Source: Methylopila sp. Yamaguchi
GTDB taxonomy: Bacteria > Pseudomonadota > Alphaproteobacteria > Rhizobiales > Methylopilaceae
Reading direction: 5' to 3'
Assembly (NCBI RefSeq): GCF_002897035.1
Contig: NZ_BAUX01000020.1
Location: 1-64,000, forward strand
Length of the DNA stretch: 64,000 nt
Of the stretch, positions 50,294 through 59,721 are shown piece after piece. Position 1 is the first letter of the stretch, and every line of letters begins with the position of its first letter. Both the position numbers and the translations under genes were made by a program. The notes under the pieces are model-generated. The model was not told the origin of the DNA, did not search any database, and saw nothing but the letters and a program-made list of their open reading frames with translations.

Positions 50294-51133
50294 ATGGCCG
50301 CAACGCCGGCGTCGGGCCGCCTGTCCGCCCACGAGATCCACGACGAGCCGTTCTATCGCCCGGTCGGCGACGAGATCGACATCTTCGCCGCCGCCTACGC
50401 CAGCCGCCTGCCCGTCATGCTCAAGGGACCGACTGGTTGCGGGAAGACGCGCTTCGTCGAGCACATGGCCTGGCGCCTGAAGCGGCCGCTGGTCACCGTC
50501 GCGGCGCATGAAGACCTGACCGCGGCCGACCTCGCCGGCCGCTTCCTGCTCGCGCCGGAAGGCACGATCTGGCACGACGGACCGCTCACCATGGCGGTGC
50601 GCGAAGGCGCGATCTGCTACCTCGACGAAATCGTCGAGGCCCGGCAGGACACCACCGTCGTCATCCACCCGCTGACCGACGCGAGGCGGGCGCTGCCGCT
50701 GGAGAAGAAGGGCGAGCTGGTTCCGGCGCACCCCGATTTTCAGCTCACGATCTCCTACAATCCCGGCTACCAGAGCGCGGTGAAGGACCTCAAAGAGTCC
50801 ACCAAACAGCGCTTCGTGGCGATCGAGTTCGACTACCCGGAGGCGGGGATCGAGGCCGAGATCGTCGCCCGCGAGGCCGGGGTGCCCGCCGATCTCGCCG
50901 GGACGCTGGTCGACGTGGGCTTACGCTCCCGCAACCTGCGCGGCCACGGCCTGGCAGAGGGCGCGTCGACCCGCATGCTGATCCACGCCGCGGTGCTCGC
51001 CCGGGGCGGGGCCTCGCTCGAAGCCGCGGTGCGCTCCGCGATCCTGCTGCCGATCACCGACGAGCGGGACGTCCGCGAGGCGCTCGGCGCCGCCATCGCT
51101 GCCGGGCTGCCCGCAGCCACGCGCCCGCGGTGA
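50294..51133 (+). CDS. MoxR-family AAA+ ATPase, NorQ/CbbQ/NirQ type
   Basis: A 279-residue AAA+ ATPase. Walker A is GPTGCGKT (residues 45-52) and Walker B is ICYLDEIVEAR; HPDFQLTISYNPGYQ and STKQRFVAIEFDYPE are NorQ/CbbQ hallmarks. These act with a VWA protein to insert or remodel metal centres (NO reductase, Rubisco activation). No such client is in the window; nearby metalloenzymes are the dimethylformamidase-like protein and urease. It overlaps the VWA gene by four bases. Confidence 0.92.
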   Translation: MAATPASGRLSAHEIHDEPFYRPVGDEIDIFAAAYASRLPVMLKGPTGCGKTRFVEHMAWRLKRPLVTVAAHEDLTAADLAGRFLLAPEGTIWHDGPLTMAVREGAICYLDEIVEARQDTTVVIHPLTDARRALPLEKKGELVPAHPDFQLTISYNPGYQSAVKDLKESTKQRFVAIEFDYPEAGIEAEIVAREAGVPADLAGTLVDVGLRSRNLRGHGLAEGASTRMLIHAAVLARGGASLEAAVRSAILLPITDERDVREALGAAIAAGLPAATRPR

Positions 51134-53415
51134 GCGTGCACGCCGTGCTCGAGGCGACGCCACACGCTTCGGCGCGCCGGGACGTGGCGCGCCTGCTGCT
51201 CGGCCGCGAGGACGTGGGCCCGGCGCTGGCCCAGACGCTGCGCCGCCTCGACACGCTGTGGCCGGAGGCCGAGGTCGAACTCTGGGCGGGCGGCGTTCTC
51301 AGCCTGCTGCACGCCAACGCCGGAGCCCGCTGCCTCCATGCCTTCGCTCGCGCGACGGAGGCCCTGGCCGGCCGGCGGGACGCCGCAGCGCTCGTGCGCG
51401 ACGCCGCAGGCGCCGCTGAGGTCGCGCGCCGCGGCGGGTCTCAGGCGGGGCGGGCGGCGCTCGACGCGCTGCCGGCCGCGGCGCTGAAGCTCCCCACGTC
51501 CGCCGAGCGCGCCAAGTGGTGGGCCGGCCTTGCGCGTCTGGCTAGGGAGGCGCCGGACTGCCTCGCGCCGGTCTGCGAGCGCGCGTCCGCGCTGCTCGGC
51601 CACGGCGAAGGCGCCGCCTTCGAGAGCTTCGTGGCGGCGGGCCTCAAGGCCTCCGGCGGGGACCGCGAGAAACGCCGCGCCTTCTTCACGCTGCAGGACC
51701 CCGCGGCGCGCGCCTTGCTCGAGCGGGCCGCGGGCGCCGTCGCGTTCCAGGACGTCGAGCGGCGGCTGAAGCTTTTCGGCCGCGCCTTGTGGGGGACGGC
51801 GCCGAGGCTCGCCGCGCTCCAGGGCGCTGGCGTCTCAGCCGCGCCGCAGCGCGCGTCGATCGTCGGCGATCTGGTGCGCCTGCCCGCCGTCTACCGCGGC
51901 GTCACCGGCGCGCGCGCCGAGCCGCTCTACCGGGCGGCGCTCGCCCACGCCCAGGCGCATCAGGCGTTCAGCCGCCGCCAGCGGGCGGAGAAGCTGAAGC
52001 CGTTGCAGATCGCGCTGGTCGGCCTTGTGGAGGACGCCCGCGTCGAGGCGCTCGCGCTCCAGCGGCATCCGGGCCTGAAGGCCCTCTGGGCGCCGTGGCA
52101 CATGGCGCAGCCCGGCGACGCCATGACGGCCGCGTTCCTAATGGCGCGGCTCGCGCGCGCGTTGTTCGACCCGGACTACCAGGACGACGACGGCTTCGTG
52201 GGGAAGGGGAGGCGGCTGTTCGCGGAAGCCTCCGGCCGGCTCGACGACCCGACCGCGGCGCGCGCCATCGGCGGCCTGCTCGGCCACGACCTCGGCCAGA
52301 TGCGGCTGCGGTTCGATCCCAAGATCTACGTTCCCGAGCCGCTCTACCGCGACGACAACCTCGGCCTCTGGACCTTCGACGACGAGCCTGACCAGCAGGC
52401 CGACGAGATCGAACAGGCGGTCGACGCGGCGCGGCTGACGCCGCAGGAGGCCGACGAAGGCCGGGAGGGCGACGACCCGCCGAAGCCGGACGCGGGCCGG
52501 GCGCGCGAGGCGCCGGCGGACGACCGCGGCGTCGCCATTGCGACTTATCCCGAATGGGATCGGGCGGCGGGCGTCGAGCGCCCGGACTGGACCACGGTGC
52601 GCCTCGTGGCGGCCGGGCTCGGCGACGCCCGCGCGCTGGAGGAGAAGCTCGACCGCCTCGGCGGCTTCCGCGACAGGATCGCTAGGCTCGTGCGAGGCGC
52701 GCGCGTGGGGAAGGCGGCGCGGCTGAAGCGTCAGCCGGAAGGCTTCGACCTCGACCTCGACGCCGCGGTCGACGCCGCGATCGCGATGCGCACCGGCGAC
52801 CTGCCCGACGACCGCATCCACCGCGCCTCCGGCCGCCGCGCCCGCGACGTCGCGACGGTCGTGCTCGTGGACGTCTCGGAATCGACCCGCGACCGCGCCG
52901 GCGCCGGCACGGTGCTCGACATCGAAAAGCTCGCGGTGGCGGCGCTCGGCCACGCCATGGAGACGGCCGGCGACGTCTTCGCCGTGCGCGCCTTCGCCTC
53001 CTGCGGGCGGGACGAGGTGCGGCTCAAGGAGGTGAAGAACTTCGACGGCCGCCTGGACGCGGCCGCCATGGCGCGGCTCGCGGGGCTCGAGCCCGGACTT
53101 TCGACACGCCTCGGCGCCGCGCTCCGGCATGTGGGCGCGGAGCTGGAGGACGTCCGATCGCACCGCAAGCTGGTCATCGCGCTGACCGACGGCGAGCCCT
53201 CCGACATCGATGTGACGGACCCGCTCGACCTCGTGGAGGACGCCCGTCGCGCGGCCCTATCACTCAGGCGGCGGGGCGTCGACGTGTTCGGCGTGACGCT
53301 CGGGCCGCACGCGGCGACCGACGTGTTCAGGCGGGCGAACACCATGCCCGCGCGCCGGCTCGACGACCTGCCGGCGCGGCTGTCGGAGCTGTACTTCCGC
53401 CTGGCGCGGCTGTGA
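51130..53415 (+). CDS. NorD/CbbO-type VWA-domain protein
   Basis: A 761-residue partner of the preceding ATPase. The N-terminal ~500 residues are helical and alanine-rich, followed by an acidic linker (about 425-465). The C-terminal VWA domain has an intact MIDAS: D581-x-S583-x-S585 (VDVSES), Thr in LSTRLG and D687 (LTDGEPSD). GTG start overlapping the ATPase stop. It is expected to recruit the ATPase ring to a metalloenzyme client in the cytosol. Confidence 0.9.
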   Translation: MSVHAVLEATPHASARRDVARLLLGREDVGPALAQTLRRLDTLWPEAEVELWAGGVLSLLHANAGARCLHAFARATEALAGRRDAAALVRDAAGAAEVARRGGSQAGRAALDALPAAALKLPTSAERAKWWAGLARLAREAPDCLAPVCERASALLGHGEGAAFESFVAAGLKASGGDREKRRAFFTLQDPAARALLERAAGAVAFQDVERRLKLFGRALWGTAPRLAALQGAGVSAAPQRASIVGDLVRLPAVYRGVTGARAEPLYRAALAHAQAHQAFSRRQRAEKLKPLQIALVGLVEDARVEALALQRHPGLKALWAPWHMAQPGDAMTAAFLMARLARALFDPDYQDDDGFVGKGRRLFAEASGRLDDPTAARAIGGLLGHDLGQMRLRFDPKIYVPEPLYRDDNLGLWTFDDEPDQQADEIEQAVDAARLTPQEADEGREGDDPPKPDAGRAREAPADDRGVAIATYPEWDRAAGVERPDWTTVRLVAAGLGDARALEEKLDRLGGFRDRIARLVRGARVGKAARLKRQPEGFDLDLDAAVDAAIAMRTGDLPDDRIHRASGRRARDVATVVLVDVSESTRDRAGAGTVLDIEKLAVAALGHAMETAGDVFAVRAFASCGRDEVRLKEVKNFDGRLDAAAMARLAGLEPGLSTRLGAALRHVGAELEDVRSHRKLVIALTDGEPSDIDVTDPLDLVEDARRAALSLRRRGVDVFGVTLGPHAATDVFRRANTMPARRLDDLPARLSELYFRLARL

Positions 53416-53422
53416 ACTGATT

Positions 53423-53486
53423 GGCGTTCAAACCCTGGCCGTCATCCTCCGGCTTTGACGGAGGATGCATCTAAGGCGCTGAACGC
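53423..53486. repeat. Palindromic REP-like element between convergent genes
   Basis: CATCCTCCG (53443-53451) and CGGAGGATG (53459-53467) form a perfect 9-bp stem with a GCTTTGA loop. GGCGTTCA (53423-53430) and TGAACGC (53480-53486) form outer arms. The wording GTCATCCTCCGGCTTTGAC resembles a rhizobial intergenic palindrome class. Lying between convergent norD and ureD, it probably works as a two-way transcription stop. Confidence 0.65.
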
Positions 53487-53541
53487 AATCTCTGGCGTGG
53501 GTGGCCCGGCTAAGCCGGACCACGACGCAGCTTCAACCGCT

Positions 53542-54399
53542 CTACTTCCGTCTCCGCGCCGGGGCGAAGCCCAGCATGGCCGCCACGCCCAGGTTGAAGA
53601 TCGCCTCCACGCCCGTCGCGATGCGTCCGCCGTTGGCGGCGAGCATCCGCACGCCGACGCCGGCGCCGTTCGGCAGCGGGCTGGCGCCCGCCCGGCAGCC
53701 GACGGCCTCCAGCGCCTGCTCCAGCGCGTCCGCCGAAGGGAGTTTTTCCGCGGGACCGAGCAGCATCGCCGAGCCGTAGGCGCCCATGCCGGCGCCGAGC
53801 AGCGAGGCTGGACCGATGAGGTCGGCGCCGTCGACCGTCGAACGGTCGAGCGCGAGCAGGCGTCCGTCCGGTCCATAGACGGCGACCTCGGAGGTCAGCG
53901 ACCGGAACGGGCGATCCCGCCCGGCGAAATCATGCCAGGCCACGCCGTCCGCGAGGATCGCCAGCGCGCCCTCGGCCAGATCCACCCGCGTCCGAACGCC
54001 GAGTTCGGCTCCGGGAAACAGAATTAGCGGGTCGAGCGTCAGCGCGCCGAAGGCGCCGGCACCGATAGCGATGTCCGTCGTCTGCCGAGCGCGGGCCGCT
54101 CCGGTGTCGTGCACCACCGTCGCGGCCTGGCTTGTGACATGCGCCGCCGCTCCGTCCTTCACCGTGAAGGCGAGGTCGAGCACGTCGCCGCGGTAGACGC
54201 CGCCCGAGGCCGACTGCAGGTAGAGCGTCGCGAGATCCGGCCGCGCCCGGTCGAGCGCGAAGGGCCGCGTGGTGTGGAAGGGGTAGGGGCTGACCTGCCG
54301 GACAAGCGCCGAGCGACCACCGCCGCGGGCGAAGACCAGCTCGGCGCGGCGATGGCGGCCTGCGGCGGCCTCGCCTGACGCGTAGTCGGCCGGCTTCAT
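53542..54399 (-). CDS. ureD: Urease accessory protein UreD (UreH)
   Basis: A 285-residue urease chaperone. [49 protein letters not shown] and [13 protein letters not shown] match the UreD β-helical family. It forms the UreDFG complex on apo-urease for nickel insertion. The start is the ATG overlapping ureG by four bases. It is the last gene of the ami-ure operon. Confidence 0.9.
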   Translation of the reverse strand: MKPADYASGEAAAGRHRRAELVFARGGGRSALVRQVSPYPFHTTRPFALDRARPDLATLYLQSASGGVYRGDVLDLAFTVKDGAAAHVTSQAATVVHDTGAARARQTTDIAIGAGAFGALTLDPLILFPGAELGVRTRVDLAEGALAILADGVAWHDFAGRDRPFRSLTSEVAVYGPDGRLLALDRSTVDGADLIGPASLLGAGMGAYGSAMLLGPAEKLPSADALEQALEAVGCRAGASPLPNGAGVGVRMLAANGGRIATGVEAIFNLGVAAMLGFAPARRRK

Positions 54400-55052
54400 T
54401 CGCGGAACAGCACGGAGCGGCAGATGGCGTCGGCCAGCGCTTCCACGCCGTCGCCGGCGCGGGCGTTGGTGGCGATGACGGGGCGGCCGCTCCGCACCGC
54501 GCTCGCCTCCGCCAGCATGCGTTCGAGATCGACGCCGACATGCGGCGCGAGGTCGATCTTGTTGACCACCAGCAGGTCGCTCTTCAGCACGCCCGGACCC
54601 TTCTTGCGCGGGATGTCGTCGCCGCCCGCGACGTCGATCACGAAGATCCACCAGTCCACGAGGTCGAGCGAGAAGGTCGAGGCGAGGTTGTCGCCTCCGG
54701 ACTCGAACACGATCAGCTCCAGGCCTGGAAAGCTCGCCTCCAGCTCGTCGCCGGCCGCCATGTTCAGCGTCGGATCTTCGCGGATGACGGTGTGCGGGCA
54801 GGCGCCGGCCTCGACGGCCAGCACCCGCTCCGGCTCGATCAGCCCGGAGCGCCGCAGCCGCTCGGCGTCCTCCTTGGTGACGAGGTCGTTGGTCACCACC
54901 GCGAGGTTCACGTCGCGGGCGCGAAGGACCGGGATCAGCCGCTCGATCAGCGCGGTCTTGCCGGAGCCGACCGGCCCGCCGATCCCGATGCGGGCGGCGG
55001 TCGATTTGGGCGCGCCGGCGAAAGTCTGGGGAGACGGGTGGAGCACGGTCAC
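54396..55052 (-). CDS. ureG: Urease accessory GTPase UreG
   Basis: A 218-residue SIMIBI GTPase. Walker A is [24 protein letters not shown] and the CPH metal motif ([13 protein letters not shown]) bind nickel, [12 protein letters not shown] is the switch and [12 protein letters not shown] gives guanine specificity. The start is the GTG at 55052, overlapping the ureC stop as GTGA. It delivers nickel to urease upon GTP hydrolysis. Confidence 0.95.
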   Translation of the reverse strand: MTVLHPSPQTFAGAPKSTAARIGIGGPVGSGKTALIERLIPVLRARDVNLAVVTNDLVTKEDAERLRRSGLIEPERVLAVEAGACPHTVIREDPTLNMAAGDELEASFPGLELIVFESGGDNLASTFSLDLVDWWIFVIDVAGGDDIPRKKGPGVLKSDLLVVNKIDLAPHVGVDLERMLAEASAVRSGRPVIATNARAGDGVEALADAICRSVLFRE

Positions 55053-56761
55053 CTCAGCATGTAGCGCCGCGCGAGCGGCAGTTCGGTCGCGGGCTCGCAG
55101 GTCGCGAGTTCGCCGTCGACGAAGACGTCGAAGGTCTGCGGATCGACGCGGATGTTCGGCAGGGCGTCGTTGTGCAGCATGTCGGACTTCTTCAGCCCCC
55201 GCGTGCCGCTCGCCGGCAGCAGGATCTTGGAGACGCCGAGCTCCTCCCGCAGCCCGCGGGCGATGGCGAGCGGATGCACGAAGCAGGCGGACAGCGCCGG
55301 CGCCGCCTTGCCGTAGGCGCCCCATTGCGGGCGCAGCAGCATCGGCTCGCAAGTCATCAGCGAGGCCGCGCTGTCGCCCATCGCGCCCCACGCGATGAAG
55401 CCGCCCTTGATGACGAGCTCCGGCTTCACGCCGAAGAACGCCGGCCGCCAGACCACGATGTCGGCCATTTTGCCGGCTTCCAGCGAGCCGATGTGCTCGG
55501 CGATCCCAAAGGTCTTCGCGGCGTTGATCGTGTACTTGGCGACGTAGCGCTTGATGCGCTCGTTGTCACCGAAGCCCGGCTTCTCCTCGGGGAGCAGGCC
55601 GCGCTGGTCCTTCATCTTAGAGGCGAGCTGCCAGGTCCGGCAGATCACCTCGTGGATGCGGCCCATGCCCTGGCTGTCGGAGCCGAGCATCGAGATCGCG
55701 CCGATGTCGTGCAGGATGTCTTCCGCCGCGATGGTCTGCGCGCGGATGCGGCTCTCCGCGAAGGCCACGTCCTCCGGGATCGCCGGATTGAGGTGGTGGC
55801 AGGTCATGGTCATGTCGAGGTGTTCGTCGAACGTGTTGACCGTGTACGGATTGGTCGGGTTCGTCGACGACGGCAGGCAGTAGCCTTCGCCCGCCACGCG
55901 GATGATGTCCGGGGCGTGGCCGCCGCCGGCGCCCTCGGTGTGGTACATGTGGATCGTCCGGCCGCCGATCGCGGCCAGCGTATCCTCCAGAAAGCCGCTC
56001 TCGTTCAGAGTGTCGGTGTGCAGCTGCACTTGGTAGTCGAGCTCGTCGGCCGAGCGCAGGCAGGCGTCGATCGTCGCCGGCATCGCCCCCCAGTCCTCGT
56101 GGATCTTGAGCCCGAGGCATCCCGTCTCCAGCTGCTCCGTGAGGCAGCCCGGAATGTGGCTGTTGCCGCGGCCGAGAAAGCCGAAGTTCATCGGCCAGGC
56201 CTCGGAGGCTTGGATCATCTTGCCGGTGTTGAACGGGCCGCCGGAATCGATGCCGACCGTGATGGGCCCGAGCGACCCGCCGAGCATGGTCGTCAACCCG
56301 CTCGCCAGAGCGTGGTCGACCAAGCCGGCGGAGTCGAAGTGCACATGCACGTCGATCCCGCCCGCGGTGGCGATCAGCCCCTCGCAGTCGCGCACGGTGG
56401 TGCCGGCGCCGACGATCAGCCGCGGGTCGACGCCGTCCATGACGGCGGGGTTCCCCGCCTTGCCGACGCCGACGATCTTGCCGTCCTTGATCCCGAGGTC
56501 GCCTTTGACGATCCCGAGCACGGCGTCGATGACCAGCACGTTGCAGAGCAGGAAGTCGAGCGCGCCCTCGGCGTTGGTGATGCCGGCGGCGAGGCCCATG
56601 CCGTCGCGCAGCGTCTTGCCGCCGCCGTGTAGGCACTCGTCGCCGTAGGTCGCGTAGTCCTTCTCCACCACCGCGATGAGCGAGGTGTCGCCGAGCCGGA
56701 CGCCGTCGCCGACGGTCGGGCCATAGAGGGCGGCGTAGTCCTTGCGGGCGATCGTGACCAT
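55049..56761 (-). CDS. ureC: Urease α (catalytic) subunit UreC
   Basis: A 570-residue nickel amidohydrolase. The ligands are intact: H139 and H141 (DVHVHF), the carbamylated K219 ([10 protein letters not shown]), H248 (LHTDTLNES), H274 ([11 protein letters not shown]) and the Asp in [10 protein letters not shown]. The active-site flap CHHLN carries the mobile Cys and His. The sequence departs from common ureases at several usually fixed positions (CHHLN for [13 protein letters not shown] for GIDTHVHF), consistent with a divergent lineage that also has the fused UreAB. It converts urea to ammonia and carbamate. Confidence 0.95.
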   Translation of the reverse strand: MVTIARKDYAALYGPTVGDGVRLGDTSLIAVVEKDYATYGDECLHGGGKTLRDGMGLAAGITNAEGALDFLLCNVLVIDAVLGIVKGDLGIKDGKIVGVGKAGNPAVMDGVDPRLIVGAGTTVRDCEGLIATAGGIDVHVHFDSAGLVDHALASGLTTMLGGSLGPITVGIDSGGPFNTGKMIQASEAWPMNFGFLGRGNSHIPGCLTEQLETGCLGLKIHEDWGAMPATIDACLRSADELDYQVQLHTDTLNESGFLEDTLAAIGGRTIHMYHTEGAGGGHAPDIIRVAGEGYCLPSSTNPTNPYTVNTFDEHLDMTMTCHHLNPAIPEDVAFAESRIRAQTIAAEDILHDIGAISMLGSDSQGMGRIHEVICRTWQLASKMKDQRGLLPEEKPGFGDNERIKRYVAKYTINAAKTFGIAEHIGSLEAGKMADIVVWRPAFFGVKPELVIKGGFIAWGAMGDSAASLMTCEPMLLRPQWGAYGKAAPALSACFVHPLAIARGLREELGVSKILLPASGTRGLKKSDMLHNDALPNIRVDPQTFDVFVDGELATCEPATELPLARRYMLR

Positions 56762-56772
56762 GGCGTGTCTCC

Positions 56773-57465
56773 TCAGGCGCCGCGGAAGCCGGCCGCGCGG
56801 GCCTTGGCGAGCGCGACGTCCTTCGCCTCTTGGGTGGTGGTGTCGCCGCCGAGGCCGTTGAGGCCGCCGACGAAGCGGCTGCCGCCGAAGGTCGTCAGCG
56901 TCACCTCCTTGGTCTGGCCCGGCTCGAAGCGCACGGCCGTGCCGGCGGGAATGTCGAGCCGCATGCCGAAGGCCGCCGCGCGGTCGAACTCCATCGCGCG
57001 GTTCACCTCGAAGAAGTGGAAGTGCGAGCCGATCTGCACCGGGCGATCGCCGCTGTTGGTCGCCTCCAGCGTCACGCGCGGCCGGCCGTCGTTCAGCTCG
57101 ATCTCGCCCTCGAGCGCGAGCGTCTCGCCCGGCTGCACGGGATCCGCCTCGGAGCCCTCCGCCGGGCGGATCGGCTCGTGCACGGTCACGAGCTTGGTGC
57201 CGTCGGGGAAGACGCACTCCACCTGCAGGATGTGCAGCATCGCGGGCACCCCGGAGAGCACATCGTCGCTGGTCAGCACGGTCGCGCCGAAGCCGATGAG
57301 GTCGGCGACGGTGCGGTCCTCGCGGGCGCCTTCCAGGATCTCGTCGGTGATCAGCGCCACCGCCTCCGGGTAGTTGAGCTTGAGCCCCTTCGCCCTGCGT
57401 TTTCGCGCGAGCTCCGCCGCGGTGAAGATCGTCAGGCGTTCGAGTTCCGTCGGGGTCAGCAGCAT
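56773..57465 (-). CDS. ureA: Fused urease γ-β subunit (UreA-UreB)
   Basis: A 230-residue single chain combining the γ subunit (residues 1-100; [34 protein letters not shown]) and the β subunit (about 115-225; [48 protein letters not shown]). Most bacteria have separate UreA and UreB; the fused form is known from Helicobacter and some second ureases of alphaproteobacteria. It lies 11 bp before ureC. Confidence 0.93.
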   Translation of the reverse strand: MLLTPTELERLTIFTAAELARKRRAKGLKLNYPEAVALITDEILEGAREDRTVADLIGFGATVLTSDDVLSGVPAMLHILQVECVFPDGTKLVTVHEPIRPAEGSEADPVQPGETLALEGEIELNDGRPRVTLEATNSGDRPVQIGSHFHFFEVNRAMEFDRAAAFGMRLDIPAGTAVRFEPGQTKEVTLTTFGGSRFVGGLNGLGGDTTTQEAKDVALAKARAAGFRGA

Positions 57466-57481
57466 AGGCGCTCGCGTGGGG

Positions 57482-58144
57482 TCAGTTCGAGAACAGGCGC
57501 AGCTCGCCCCGGGCGTGGCGAGCGGCGGCGATGTCGAGGCGGGGCGCGAAGCTCGCGATCCGCTCCGGGGCGGGCGCGGCGGCGAGTTCGGCGAGGAGCG
57601 GCAGCAGGCGGCGGACGACGGCTTGCGCCGCGACGGCGCCGACGACGCCGAGGCGCACGGCCGCTGTGGTGAAGCCGGAGAGGACCATGTAGCCGGAGGC
57701 GAGCGTCGCGCCTTCGGCGTCGAGGCCCGCGCCGCGCCAGACAACCCCTTGCGTCGGCGCGAGATGGCCCTGCGCACGGCCGGCGCGCACCCGCGCCTGC
57801 CACTCGCCCGCCCCGGGCGTCGCGATGCGGACATGAGCGGCGAGCAGCCCCGCCCCGTTGCGGCGTGAGCCGGCGCGGAACGGCTCCGACAGCGTGGTGG
57901 CCTCCACCTCGGCGTCGATCTCGGCGACGGCGTCGAGGTCGTCGGCGCGGGCGAACGCCTGAAGCATGGCGACCCGGTCGGCGGTCGCCCAGCGGCGGCG
58001 GAGAACGCCGGCGATCATCCGCTCCAGCGCCTCGCCGTCTAGGGCCTCTGAGGCCGCGAGGCCTTCAAGCCCGTTCGAAAAGGCGAAGCTCCCGCTCGGA
58101 AAGGCGGCGTCCGCCTGCCACATCGCGAGCAGCGGCCCGATCAC
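57482..58144 (-). CDS. ureF: Urease accessory protein UreF
   Basis: A 220-residue helical urease chaperone. [19 protein letters not shown] is the family N-terminal motif, followed by [33 protein letters not shown] and LRLFSN at the C-terminus. It acts as a GTPase-activating or coupling factor for UreG. It overlaps ureE by four bases. Confidence 0.93.
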   Translation of the reverse strand: MIGPLLAMWQADAAFPSGSFAFSNGLEGLAASEALDGEALERMIAGVLRRRWATADRVAMLQAFARADDLDAVAEIDAEVEATTLSEPFRAGSRRNGAGLLAAHVRIATPGAGEWQARVRAGRAQGHLAPTQGVVWRGAGLDAEGATLASGYMVLSGFTTAAVRLGVVGAVAAQAVVRRLLPLLAELAAAPAPERIASFAPRLDIAAARHARGELRLFSN

Positions 58145-58605
58145 GCCGCGAGATCCTGCGTCACCACGGAGCTCTTGATCGAGCGTCCGGCGAACAGCGC
58201 GTCGAGCCGTGCGAAGTAGGCCTCCGCCGGCCCTTCAAGCGCGACCAGCAGGCACTCGCCCTCGAAGCGCACGCGCCAGTGCAGATTGCCGGCGTGATAG
58301 CCAAGCTCGACCGCGTCGGCGATCGAGGTCGGCTGCAGGCGAAGCCAGCGCTCCACCTCCGCCCTCACCACGATCGCGCGGTCGTCGTCGATCAGCAGAA
58401 CGGCGCCGTCGAACAACTTCTGCTCGCGGGGCAGGGCGATCGCGAGCTCCTCGCCCTTCGGCGTCGTAAGGCGCAGGCGTCGGCGCGCCATGTCGGCGCT
58501 CGCGATTGTCACGGTTTCCACCGCCCCGTGGTGTTCGAGATGATGGAGGCGCCGGTGGAGGCCGGGCTCGGCCCGGTCTCCGACGACGCTATCAATGTGC
58601 AGCAT
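58141..58605 (-). CDS. ureE: Urease accessory metallochaperone UreE
   Basis: A 154-residue nickel chaperone. RRRLRLTTPKGEELAIALPR and DRAIVVRAEVERWLRLQP form the peptide-binding domain. AVELGYHAGNLHWRVRFEGECLLVAL is the metal-binding domain, with the conserved His. The His-rich C-terminal tail of some UreE proteins is missing. It starts 29 bp after the MetX-like gene. Confidence 0.92.
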   Translation of the reverse strand: MLHIDSVVGDRAEPGLHRRLHHLEHHGAVETVTIASADMARRRLRLTTPKGEELAIALPREQKLFDGAVLLIDDDRAIVVRAEVERWLRLQPTSIADAVELGYHAGNLHWRVRFEGECLLVALEGPAEAYFARLDALFAGRSIKSSVVTQDLAA

Positions 58606-58634
58606 TGGGGCAGGTCCTGTGGTGGCGCGCGTCG

Positions 58635-59654
58635 TCAGGAGGCGAGCAGGTCCTTGAGCTTGGCGTCGATGAAGTCGACGTCGGTCGGGTTGGTGCCGGG
58701 GCCACCGGCAAAGTGGCCCCAGATCGAGGGCACCGGCACGAGGGTGGCGTTCGGCATGTGCGCGACCTCGAATTCGCTGTCCTCGGGGGGGAAATAAAGG
58801 TCCGTCTGCCCAGGCATCACGAAGGCCTTGGCCTTGATCGCCCCGAGCGCGGCCTTGAAGTCGCCGCCGTAGAGCGAGTTGTCGCTGATGTCGCCGTTCT
58901 GCCAGGTCCACAGCATCGTCAGCAGGTTGTTGGCGTCCTTGGGCAGGAAGAAGCCCTCCCAGAAGGCGACGAGGAAGTCTTCGAGCGAGGAGTAGCCGAG
59001 CGCCTCGATGTCCAGCTTCTCCCGATAGAACGCCTGAGAAAAGCCCCATCCGGCGTAAACCCGCGCCATCGCCCGCAGGCCTCGCGCCGGCTTGTCGACG
59101 TACCAGCCCTCGGCGAAGGCGGCGTCCGCGGTCAGCGCGGCCTTCACGCCCTCGAGGAAGACGAAGTTGTGCCGCGAGCATTTGGCGGACCCGCAGAACG
59201 GCGCGATCAGGTCCATCATGTCGGGGAACAGCGCGCCCCAGTGGAAGGTCTGCAGCGCGCCCATCGACCAGCCGGTCACCAGCCGGACATGCTCGATCCC
59301 GAACAGCTCCGTCACCAGCCGATGCTGGACCATGACGTTGTCGTAGGCCGTGACCTGGGGAAACCGTGGGCCGTTGTAGGGCTCCGGCGTGTTGCTTGGC
59401 GACGACGACAAACCGTTGCCGAGCATGTTCGGCACGATGATGAAGTACTTCTCAGGATCGAGCGCCCGGCCGGCGCCGATGAGCCACTCGTTCTCGTAGT
59501 GCTGTCCCGAATACCAGGTCGGGTAGACGATCACGTTGTCCTTGGCGGGGCTCAGCGTCCCGTAGGTCTTGTAGGCGAGCTTCGCGCCACGGATTGTCGC
59601 GCCGCGTTGCAGGGACACGTCCCCCAGTTCGAAGATCTTGTAGTCGACGGTCAT
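58635..59654 (-). CDS. MetX-like α/β hydrolase (homoserine acetyltransferase family)
   Basis: A 339-residue α/β hydrolase of the MetX subfamily. The nucleophile elbow is GWSMGALQ, the acidic residue lies in MPGQTDLYFPPED and the His in IWGHFAGGPG. LAYKTYGTLSPAKDNVIVYPTWYSG is the MetX-like N-terminus. It sits between amiE and ureE in the same operon, which is odd for a methionine gene. In this context it is more likely a hydrolase or acyltransferase for an amide-derived product (inference). Confidence 0.85.
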   Translation of the reverse strand: MTVDYKIFELGDVSLQRGATIRGAKLAYKTYGTLSPAKDNVIVYPTWYSGQHYENEWLIGAGRALDPEKYFIIVPNMLGNGLSSSPSNTPEPYNGPRFPQVTAYDNVMVQHRLVTELFGIEHVRLVTGWSMGALQTFHWGALFPDMMDLIAPFCGSAKCSRHNFVFLEGVKAALTADAAFAEGWYVDKPARGLRAMARVYAGWGFSQAFYREKLDIEALGYSSLEDFLVAFWEGFFLPKDANNLLTMLWTWQNGDISDNSLYGGDFKAALGAIKAKAFVMPGQTDLYFPPEDSEFEVAHMPNATLVPVPSIWGHFAGGPGTNPTDVDFIDAKLKDLLAS

Positions 59655-59721
59655 CGCAGAACCTCCTTGAGGCGGGGACACGAGGCGCGCCGGCATGACC
59701 GGCGCGCCTCGTGCGCGTCGC

